From the NCBI GenBank assembly GCA_011033025.1, contig WFMF01000070.1, positions 434,001 through 498,000 on the forward strand: a stretch of 64,000 nt of DNA, given 5' to 3'. The notes beneath the pieces were generated by a model that saw only the letters and a list, made by a program, of their open reading frames with translations, was not told the origin of the DNA and ran no database searches. Both the position numbers and the translations under genes were made by a program. The DNA is from Beroe forskalii (Eukaryota > Ctenophora > Nuda > Beroida > Beroidae). This document shows positions 40,801 through 52,800 of the stretch, one piece after another; position 1 is the stretch's first letter; the number at the start of each line of letters is the position of its first letter.

Positions 40801-43800
40801 TATCATTATCAAGGGTTAGGATGGTAACCTGATGACGTGTAACCGGATATAGTCATCATGAGTGTCGATATTATAGCCGAGCTGATTGCCGAGGTGTGAA
40901 ATCTAAATCTTGGCTGTATAATCACATACGTATACCTAAATCCCTTACTAGACCCGAGAATCGAGATGGCGAGATACACGTATAATCAGAAAACACGACA
41001 AAGTACAGATTGAAAGGGCAAAATAACTAGAATAATCAGAAAACACGACGAAGTACAGGCTGAAAGGGCAAAATAACTAGAAGGATTCTTCACGACACCC
41101 TCTCTCTCTATTTACAGCTGATGTTAAAGCTTTATTGCAGTAGCAGTCTCGTTTTACTTACGTGTTTCTGTAGTGGGAGGGGAGTGTGCGGTAGCTGGAG
41201 TCAGCAGTAGGGTTTCAGGAATTAGTACCGTACAAAGTATGAAGTTATGTGCATGTGCTCCGATCAGTCACCGTGATTGGTACTAATAATATCCTAATTA
41301 TTATTATTACTACTAATAATACCCGGTGTTATATCGGAAAGGCCACATAATAACGACTATATAGAGCTGGAGCTCAGGGGCATTGCAGTGTCAAGCACCG
41401 CATCATCAGTGAGGGTGAATCTTCTTTATCGTGAAACCATAAAACCCTTTCCAAGTGTGTTTCAGAGAACACTCGTATTTTTAAGGCCCGGTCTCAGTCA
41501 CGGAATAATGGAAAATGAAGGTCGAAGTCTTCCTGATACAGTCCGTAAGACCTGGGCTCTGAACTTCATTTTTCCGGGCCAGGCTGTGGACTGGTCCGTG
41601 AATCAGAGCCGTCCGTTTGACAACTTCCTGTAAGCGCTCAGAGTTCATTCACGGGTTTCTTGGTCCTTGGAAAGTGGAAACTGTTACAATATTTCGAAGC
41701 CCTCTTGATAAGTCAGGAATCTGTGCGGCAGTTCACGCTTCACGGAATTTATTTTAAAAACTCGCAGTCACGCGCGGCGCATGTTCTCCAGCAGTTGCCC
41801 ATGAAAATAGGGTTTAGGGAATCGCTGTAAAATAACTATGTTTTACTCACACGATAGCGGTAGCAGTGCGTTTGAGCCTCTGGATGTCCCTGACAGTCCG
41901 GGCCATGGTGGAGAAGTTAACGGGTCTTGCATTCAGCATGTCGACACAACACTCAGTAAACTACAGCAACTACAACTGTAACATTCATCAACCCACTGTC
42001 CGAGCCCGCACACACGCTCCACAACCAGATTATATGCCATGTTTTGTCCAAGCATTATATATACCTGTGCCGCTCTATTGGCAACTGCCTAAATAGAATA
42101 GGCTCCATCCATTATGAGACAGATATATTCATTTGAAGCAGGACAATACGACGATTTATCCGAACTAATTACTCCTTTGTGACTTGTCGAATGGATGAAG
42201 GCGCACTTGACTTTTGGAGGTGGTTTAATTATACTACAGTGCAGTGGACAGTGTCAAGTATAGATGGTAATGAAAGATTATTTGGGAAAAATCGCGTAAT
42301 TCTATCATAATATGTTGATTACCTCAATAGCCCCAATAATAACCACATTTTGATGGTAATTCGATGGAATAGAAAAGTGTTATTAATGCTTATGAAGGAC
42401 TCGAGTAGCCGTTGTGACTTGAGTCGCAGCACGTGCACAACCTTAGCTCTGTAATACTGCAACTGCTAGATATTTGGATAAGTTTGGTTGCAAAAACGAG
42501 TGGTTTTCGAAACAAATCATATTAGAATATGTTCGACACTATAGTAATTCGGGGCTCGACATTATCACTCCCCGTATTACTACACTTAACAGCCCTCTGC
42601 ACCATATCTCTATTATTATCAGTTATACTCACCGGGCTCGATAGATAGCGAACATCTTCTCCACTCACAGCTTGAGTTGAAAATATTTGGAGGAGACAAA
42701 AGAAAATCTGGTGGCAATACTGAAATCATAGCATGAAAGCCCATGAGCAGCTTTTTTTCAGAAAAAAGTTTAAACATTCCTCCGAGTCATCACGTTTCGG
42801 CAAGAATTTTCCAAATTCCGATGTTATGATGTTTTTACAGACCTTAGACCATTTCAACTTATCAAGGGACTAATTTTCATGGTGTATTTTCCAAGATGAA
42901 TAAAACATCTCATGGTAGTATAATATGGTTATCTATAAATAATATTTATGCTCTCTGAGATTCCTCTGCACTATTAATTCTATTAGAATAAAAAATTTTC
43001 CTGATTGGGGAAGCCAGATTTGGAATCTCTGAACACATTCCCGAAAATTCTTTAAGCAGCCCTGTTAAATTTAGTACCAAGGGATCAGCACAAACCCTAA
43101 TTATATCTTGTATGGATTCAGATGATCTACAACTGTCAGATCGATCACTATCTTAGTATGTATTTATAAGGTTGGCAGACACCTGCCACCAATAGTACGA
43201 GATATGTCTGTCTCTATCAACACGTGTCAATGCCATGATGTCACTGCCATGGTGTCAATACCATGGTGCCACACCATAGTGATTACAGGATCCAGTAGAA
43301 TTTGAAGATTCGGTGTGGAAAACACATGTGCAATACAACGACCAAACAAACTCATAACACACTAATATTAATTATATGAAGTGTTTCTCCTTTGGTGTTT
43401 TAACCTTGCGTGGTACTAACCTGAAGTGTCTCTCCAGGGGTGTGGCAACAGTGTGTAAGACGCTGACATTTGAAATCGTCCGCAGCAGCTGTGCCATTCA
43501 TCTAAGCCTTCGACTACCTCAATTGTAGCATTTAAATGAATATTGCCTTAATCTAATAATTTTTGGAAGTATAAATAAATTATTTGTGAACGTGACGTCT
43601 ATGCCCAAAGGGCCGGGGACGAATATTGACGTCATTTACTCGGTGATCTAACTTTTAAGTAATTGAGCGGACTCGTTCAAGGCTGTCATTCGCGAGGTAC
43701 CGGGTTCGAGTCTTAGCCAACGCTCATGAAAGCGGTGCTAAGCTATTAACCTTGGTAGTCCACCTTTTACCAACGCTTATGAAAGCGGTGCTAAGCTATT

Positions 43801-46800
43801 AACCTTGGTACCTTTTACCATTCTGATACTACTCATGGTGTGGTAGGTCGGTAGGATGTATTTATGGGATGTACTTGTTGGGTGCAATAATTTGATGATA
43901 ATAACGATAATGGCATCGATATCTTATTCACCGCCTCAAATAATTAACACACATCCTATGAATGATTTTTTGAATCAAAGATAGCAAAAGCAACATATTT
44001 ACATAACGTCCAACAATCTGATGTAGTGATCTTTGTGCATTATATCTTTGTTCCATAGCTGTTGAAGGAATGATTTAGTTCAAAACCCAAAATTAAGTTG
44101 TGGGTACTATTTATGAGTTTTATTTTTCTCCATTGTTATACTGCTATTACACTCAATAGTCCGAATAGTTAATGCTTGTACCGCGCAATGGTGGATTTTT
44201 ATAAGAATATTAGTGAGTAATTCCTTCAATAAAATAATTTATCAATTTCCCAGTTAAAGGTCAAATTATTCAGTCAAGCGCAAATATGTCTGCATATTTG
44301 CGCTTAACTGTGCTTTATGTGAATATGCAATGAGCGTGAGAACTTATTTAAACAGGACTTTAGTTCGTTTAAATAACATAATATTTAAGTGAATATTTTA
44401 AACTGCCTTCAAATCATCTTGAAATTGACGGAATCAAATGCATTATTTACGAACTGGAAGTCCTTAGCCACAGAGTCTAGTATAATATTAAGAGGTTTCA
44501 CGGACAAAACAGATGACTGACTGTCAAAAACCGGACGACCATCACACATATAAATACAAGGAAATAACTCTCCAGTACCCGTGACAACACAAGATAAAGG
44601 TGGTGTCGCGCTCGTTACCCCTATCTCATGGCCGCTAACAATTGCTTGCAGCAGCTGCTCCTTGGTCCTGCTACTAATGTCCACAGCACACAGGATTGCG
44701 TGTAATTGTGTCATACCGTACCCGGTGTAATGCCATGTGGCGGTAAGGGATCACCACTCCACCACGCCACCACGGCTCACCACTCCACCACGGCTCACCA
44801 CTCCACCACGGCTCACCACGCCACCACGGCTCACCACTCCACCACGGCTCACCACTCCACCACGGCTCTCATCAGATACCTTAGGAGGTGTATTTGTATG
44901 GGATGAAAATTACGGTGTTTCAAATTTTTGGTAAGTTGAAAATATGGGGGTTTTCTCAATCATTACTCTTGTTAACATATAATAATGACGTAATTTTGAA
45001 CTGTCATGGTGTGAAAAAAATTACAACATTTATAAATAAACCTCTTAAGGTATTCCATTTCAACTGGCTGATATTGTGCTGTGATCATTACTGCCGGCAC
45101 CAGTCACTATAGTGATAAGTAATTGACTTGCTAGTAAAGCACTAAGCAGTGACAAGAAGCTGGTAGTAGCTAGTTCATGGGTGCTCTACAATATTCATTT
45201 CTATCGTACTTCAAAACGAAACAACGAGAACTGCATGAAACTCAGCCATCTTGAATAAAAATTTCGTTAAAAAATACTACAGTATACAGCCTTACCATTC
45301 TAATAAAACAAGACTTAGAAAACATTATTAAACCTATAAGTTTAAACGGAGAAAGCATGTGCTCTGACAGCGATTACCGAACGCTTAAAATCATCATGTC
45401 TTTTGTGGTCCTGGAGTCTACGAAAATAATAGCAAACAAATTCATCAGTTCTGCCGTTAAATTTCAAGTCAGGTATGTAAAAGGCTGGTTTTTATTAAGG
45501 GAGAAGGTTTTTTGAACTTATCGGACTCTTTATTCTAACCTGTCTGTCGTTATTGAGTGAAATTGTTATCTTTACTTTTTATCTCATTATCTACATTTTA
45601 GCTCATTTTACTCGCTATCTCTACTGTTCACCGATTTAACCGTTTTCCTTTCAGGTTGAAATGAAGGAGATCTACACCAGTAATCACATGTGGGAGCTGT
45701 TTGAGAACTTCCTTGTCGATGTTTCCCTGGTGAGTATCAGATTTACTTGTCACTTGTCACTTGTCTTGTCACTTTATGTACCTGTTTGAGTGTCTATGTG
45801 TCTGTTGTCTCTTTAATAAGCCGTATGGGAGTTCAACGTGTATGTTGTCAATGGTCAATGCTTCATCAATTGGGATATCATTACTTTCTATGATTCTCAA
45901 GTGAGTAGTAGTTCATGTTGTCCCTGTGCAAAATTCCCCAAAACTGTCGAATATAACATTCATGCTCCAGTTTTCAGTGCTCATTATATCTCTGATCGTG
46001 AGCCATTACTCAAGTTGTGAAGTATCGATTGTAATATCAAATATGAATGGTATTAGCTGGGGGAGGCGAGAGAATAAGTAGAAAATCAGAAAACAATGCA
46101 GTCGACATTGAGTGAAGCCACCAAGTATTAAGCCCTGTGAAAAGAGGCGAGCCCTTATGTTTGCTGTTGAGAGTGACGCTATTATCACGTCTTGAAGAAG
46201 GGGGTTGATTACGTCAGCACGTCTGTAGTTGCCCCACGCCGAAATGTGGGGTTTAAGCAATCTTCATAGCCTGTAGTCAGCAGCCATATACGCAGTCAGA
46301 AAGTTAAAACAACGTACCCAATTATTCCTCAATTCTCTGACACAGACAACTCAAGGAACAGAGGAAAACGGGGGAACAAGGAAAAACCTTACGGGCTGGA
46401 ATGCTCTTGATTGATTATAAATAAAGCTAGGAATGCAGGACCGTGATTGTAATCATCAAATATAATAATGGAGAAGGCCCTGTAGTCTGTCGTACTTAGT
46501 CATCCTCAGAGCAGCAATCATTTGGACAATTTACTCCGTAAATTTGATTATAATTATGCCGTAGTTATTAGGCAGTTACTAACTTAAGTTAGTATACTTA
46601 TGTAAGTTATTCAATGTCTAAATAAGTAAACATTCGCTTATATTGATTAAGTTCACATTTTAAGGATTTGAACTTATTTTCATTTTCGTTTTTATACAGT
46701 TATACCCAAATAGCAATCTATTAAGCAATCTGCCCATCCGCTTGAATGACAATATAAAACTAGTAGCTGGATGAAATGTGAACGTTGCCTTTTTGGGCAA

Positions 46801-49800
46801 CTATATGCAATCATGAAGTATATATGCAATCATGAACCAAATATCATATAAAACCACTGAACAATAAAACAACGATAAGTTAACAATGGTTTAACAGTTG
46901 ATAAAAGTTCCAACCATAAAATGACAAAGTTTCACTACTATAAAATATGTAACGGACGTGCATATCTAAATAACATGGACTAATATCAAATAATGTTCTG
47001 AGACGTTGTAGAGTTAGTGTCCATACTTAACCGCAAAAGGAGTGCTGTGTTTGAAGCATAATGTGGTGAGGTCGACTTCAGATTAAATAGGTTTGTAATA
47101 AACCTTTAGTTTCGGATGAGACAAGAGCGAGCAGAATCTAAGTTAGTTTCCTTGTAGTGTGTTGTTAATCTCCTGTCATCCTACTTTAAGCCTATTGTTT
47201 AGTGTTTACGTTCATTTGCGGTTAACTCACTCTTAGTCTCTTAGAATTAATCCTCGACTGGGGCCTGGGTCAAAGCGACTTCCCCGGTCCTTCCTAGTCC
47301 AGTCAAAAGTGGCCGGGGCAAATACCTTGCCCGGCCAAAATTTTACCCCTGGCACAAAAAAAATCGTACATTTACCGGATTAAAGTCGGGAATTTTAATT
47401 TAGATTCGATTTCAGAAAAATGGGAAATGAAAAACAATTGAACACATTGTCGATAGGATTAATTTAATTAATTTTTGATATCTGGGGTCCTCCACGAGCG
47501 GAGATAAGCGCCTATAAATACCTAGATGATCGATTTTATTAAGAGTGGTCATGAAACATGAGTTAAGAAGATACTATTTCACACATATCTTTTCTTCTTA
47601 GGAACTTCCTAAATATTTTAGAAATCTTATTATAAACCCTTCCTAAGTCTGCGTTACACTCCATATTTTTGGGGTCTCCATATTTTTGGGGTCTTCCTAC
47701 CTCACTAAGTGCACTTAAATTTCTTCTTAACTTCAAAATATTTAGGTGCATCACTAAGAGGGTTTTTTCATTTTTGTAACCTATTACTAACCTATTACGA
47801 CCATCATTAAGCTAACACTATCAACACTAACCTATCACTATCAACATAAAGCTATCAATATCAACACTACCTATCATTAACCTCTAACTACAACAGGTCT
47901 CCAACAACGGGAGGCCTACGACCCGACACGAGCAAGTGCTCGAGCACTACGTTACAATACCAGTCATGCAGATCATCACCTCCTTCTTCTCTTCTCCCTT
48001 CTCAGACAGCTCCACCAGCCAGGTAACAGAGGTGTGTCACGAGTGCGAGAGAAATGGGAATCTTCCTGGAATTTCCGTCATATATTACGATAATCACAAG
48101 ATTTTCGAAACTTCTGATTTGACATTTCATCGTATCATTTAAAAGTTTTAAACTTGCTCCCTAACATGTACGTGAATGAACATATGACGCAGTATTACGC
48201 ACGTACATTAAATGGCGATCGTGTGGAAATTTCGGTTGGCGCGAGCTCAGAACTCATGCCATTTACGTAACGCTGTGGTCCACTGATCCCAGCGTCAGAT
48301 AAACTCCTAATCATACTTAAATGCTTCAAAGTCTCAACTCTCACTCTATCAATTCTCATCAGCCACATGAAATTCAAGTATTACTGTTGAAACCTTCTTA
48401 AAGAAGTTATATCAGTCGCTATTCACCTTACTAAATCCCAATACCCTCAGTCCCGACAACCAATGTTCATGAGACTGTTGAAAGGCGCATTCCAACTCAG
48501 TCGATGTGATTGGTTATCCGGGGAACAGAAATTCCACGTGGAGAATTGCATCAAAACCCTCTCAGAAATAGGTTTGTTGGGGAATTTTAACCAGATGGCA
48601 CAATAAGTGAGACGATTTCGGAGCGACCAATGAATCATGCGTATAGTAAAATCTGCAGTATGCAAGGCAAGACAGAGCCCATTTTCCTGTTCGAGTACAA
48701 TAAGGCAACATCACGAAATGGTCGTGATGGAGCTCAACGTTTTAATAGACCCTGCGATGGCCTAATGCCCCGTCCGAGAGAGAGAGAAAGAGAGTTGTTG
48801 AAGATGCGCGTTAAATATTTATGGTGGCTCAACTCAAGGGTAGTGTGCCTGTGTGACTCAAAGACCTGGTTCGCCAATATTTGTTTTATCAGAAATATTT
48901 ATTGTAGCAGCTACTTCGGATGATATTTTCTCAGTTTTAAGCACTATGCGCAGATTATGAGCTGATATTTGGAAGCTCTTCATGCCACACACTGGATCCA
49001 CCATTTTGTTGATGCTAGTTGCCACAGATAAACGGCTTTTGAGCATTTGTCATTTTGTCAGTTACCTGTGATCACTTATTCATGTAAAAGGGCAACCTTC
49101 GCAGCCAAATATTGTTGGATATGTCAGAGCATGGCTCCTAAGACCTGCACTCTCTTTACTCTCTTGAGGATAATCCGCAACGGTTCCGGACTGTTTCTCC
49201 AACATAGACTTATTAGCTAACCTACAAACATTTAGGCATTCTAACCAGTACTATAAAATAGTAGTTATTAAAATCAAATTAGCCCCTATTGATACGGCTC
49301 CGTATCACAGACAAACACACATCTCCTGCAGCTAACGAGCGTAAGATAGTGATCACAGCGGACCTGAACGCTCAGATGAGCTCTCTTCTGAGCCGCTCTC
49401 TGCTGGGTAACAGGATCGGTAACAAGTGGATGGACAGAGTGAGGAGTAGACGACCTTCTGGTTTAGGAGGCAGCAGAGACTACAGGACTATCATAGAGGG
49501 ACTACAGGTACAATACTTTACTACTGGGCTATAGAGAGACTACAGGTACAATACTTTACTACTGGACTATAGGGGGACTACCGGTTTGGACTATTATAGT
49601 AGGACTACAGGGTAAAGGACTATTATCGAAGGACTATAACAAGTAAAGGACTACCATATCAAGTAGAGGACTCCTATAGGAGTCCTACAGGCTAATATCC
49701 CTGTGTCCATTGACTCCCCTCCCCAGGATATCGTGTCTCTGTTCGAGGAGGAGATGCGGCCCCAAGTGGAGGCAGAGAAGAGTGTCCTGGTGGACGTGAT

Positions 49801-52800
49801 GCACCGACCTGACCGCCTCTTCCCGGAGGACAGCGAGAGTCGGGTGCAGTGTTCCGGAGGCGGCTTCGTCAGCAAACTCATCAACCACTGCGAGAAGATG
49901 CTGGAGAACATAGACGAGGACCTGATCATCAGGCTCCTCAACACCATCCGCTGCATGATGAAAACCAACCTCCAGTTCACCCCTGATGTAAGTGTCACCC
50001 AGTCTTACTAAGCAGGCGTCCTTTCCAAACTACACTTAGAAACCAGCTCCTTTGTTTTTTCCTATGGAGCCTGAAGGAATGACTGTATAATATGTGCTCA
50101 CCTTTGAATCCTATATTTAGACTAACATTAAAATTATCTGTGAGTGAAACTATAATCAACCCTATTTTGAATCCTGGTTAATTATTAAAACCAATGGATT
50201 AATTAATAATCAGGCTTACATTAATAAATCCCAGGCACTAGCGCTGAGAATGCGTCTGTTACGCCGTTACTATGGAGACAGTGTAGTAGAGAACTCTGGG
50301 ACGGGAATGGACGACCAAGGAAACGATGACGACGGTACGTGGCTTTATATTTTAAAGTCTTAGTGCTCGAGGTATAGTGAACCTGGTAGTTTGACGACGT
50401 TAAATCAAGCGTTCTATGGTCTAGGTACTTAAGAATTTTAGTGACCGGATTCTAGTACATACCATTAAAAGGCGCTAGAAGTAGCTTCATTACCAAATCT
50501 AAACAAATATCGTCAAACATGCTATTCTGTGGGTTGAGCAGTTGTAGTGCAGTCGTTATTTAGAATCTAGATACGTGACTTGTGTAGCCCTTAATGATAC
50601 CTTAAAGATCAAACTGCAGATAAGACCTGTTAAATGTCAGATTTACGATGTTACCAATGTTCAAATTCTGCACATTATTGTCTTAACAATGCGCTCATCC
50701 TGTCCGTAATTATGTCTATTTTCCAAGGATTTTTGTGAAGAGCAAGGCAAACGTGATGTCAACAAGACGTGTCTTGAGTTTCAAATAATCGTCTTTTAAT
50801 TACGCTCAAATAACCTAAATACAATACCCGTATCCATAATGAAGGCCATTTGAGCCTGAGCAGGCCCTGATCGTGCTAATGTCACTGCACCGGTTTTAAG
50901 ATATTATTATGAGTGTCTTCGGCCAATCATAATTCACTATGCGATCACAGTGATCATAATTCTGGGGTTGTGTTGAGACATGACCTGATCCTATATAGTG
51001 ATAAGTATGAACCTAAATCTTGGCTGTATAATCACATACGTCGCAATGACGTCGCAAATAGCAATGACCTGTTTATAACTCTAGCTGCTAGGGTGTCATG
51101 ATTGTAGTGGATCGTAATAAGAGCAAGTGTGCGACTATGCTAATGAATGGGTTGGTAGGTCACCACTTATTGCTTTGTCGGAATGTCAGGGGCGTGTGTT
51201 CTATAACTGTATTGACACATCTCTAAATCATCCATGAAATGCTACATACACTACAGATAAAGGAGAAGTACCCAATAATTTTCATGTTTGTTTCAATGAT
51301 TTCAAGAATTCTATGTCGGACTAATCAGTTAAAATGCTGATGAGTTAAATTGGGAGCACAGTCGATACTGCTTAGAAAAATAGAAAAAAAAGAGTTTTTG
51401 CGGAATTGAAAAACTATACGTTAATTAACCCATCGCAAAAATTCATGGAAAATAATCAATAGAACTGCAATTAAGTAATTGATGAGTAATTTATTTATTA
51501 TCTTTTGAATCAATGGTACAAATACAAATATACCATTGAACCACATCGTTTACATTAGTATTTGTACCAAAAGATAATAAATAAAATACTCGTCAATTGT
51601 AATCATGCGACTCTTATTCAACGACCCGATCCGTGAAATCAATTAAGTAATTAACTTAATATCATCTAATTGCAGCTGATAAGGAGGATGAAGAAGAGGA
51701 CTGGTGTACGAAGATAAAGCAAAGCAACACTGTCAGCGTGGCTAGAGACGACCTCACCCTCTTCCAGGTTCGTTATCCCAAATGGATACTAGGCGGACAA
51801 GAGGCTGGAAACATGCCTTTTGGAAGGCTAAAAGATAGAAATCAGCCAGGTCTATTGGAGCAGCGCGACACTTGCACACCAGGGTGCACCGGAGTGACTC
51901 AGATCATAGTCCTATCGCATGTAATACTAACTCGGGATCACTCACACGGAGCTGTGCGGAGAAAATCTCTTCATTAGTCATGGTGGTCATTGGTCAGTGA
52001 CCCAGTATTTCTCAAAACTTGAGTTTAATTAAGAGCCATCGGATCGTCGTGCGAGGTGTTTCACGTGGCTGCAAAATTCTCAGGATTCAGTCGTTGAAGG
52101 TGGAGCTAGGTGAAGAGGAGAAGTCTCAAAATGTAGTGACAATTTATAGCGCCTCTTCTTATAGCACAAGATGCTCATCGCTGTACAGCTCCTTTGAGAA
52201 TAAGATCGTAAGCAAAATATCTGAAGTGATAGCTAGTTGTTGCCAGCCTGAGGGAAGATGGTCATAATTTGAGAAAAATTTCGATGAATTAGGATCTTTC
52301 GAAGAAACCGACTTACGAACTTACAAAGACTAATAACAAACCATAATAAGAGAGTTGGCTCCTGAAAATAGCTACAGTATGATGACAATTGAACCAGTTA
52401 ATTACTGCTTCAATTAGTGACAATAGCTGTATTACCCATCCATTGTTCAGGCCGTCAAGAGACACATTTCTGTAGGAATGAAATACCAAATTGGTAATAC
52501 TGCAATCTTATTTCAATGGTTTCGCTACCATTTCACCGGTGAATGCAAAGTACTGAAGTAAATCTCCTTCTTTTTGCCATCGGTTTGGAGCCCTGGAACG
52601 ATGGACTGCAGACCAGGCTCGTCACAGGAAGATGGGTAACCCTTCACAGCGTGAGAATTACCCGATCACTCGGATAACAGCTAACGAGTAGAATTAATCT
52701 GATCTCCACTTCTTACTCAGGTGTAATGCTTGCTGGACGAGTAGAATTAATCTGATCACCCCTTCTCACTCAGGTGCAATGCCTGCTGGACGAGTAGAAT

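Larger units (their letters stand above)
14405..45654 (+). other. 31-kb ITPR intron hosting antisense genes
   Basis: Between exon 7 (ending GAG, phase 0) and exon 8 (starting VEMKEIYT). It holds the Kv and DD3-3 genes on the opposite strand, an unidentified ORF, a 1.5-kb tandem duplication and many minisatellites. Confidence 0.9.

Noticed and set aside
44706-44934. [12 protein letters not shown] repeat ORFs
   Set aside because: Products of the 18-bp minisatellite in two frames.
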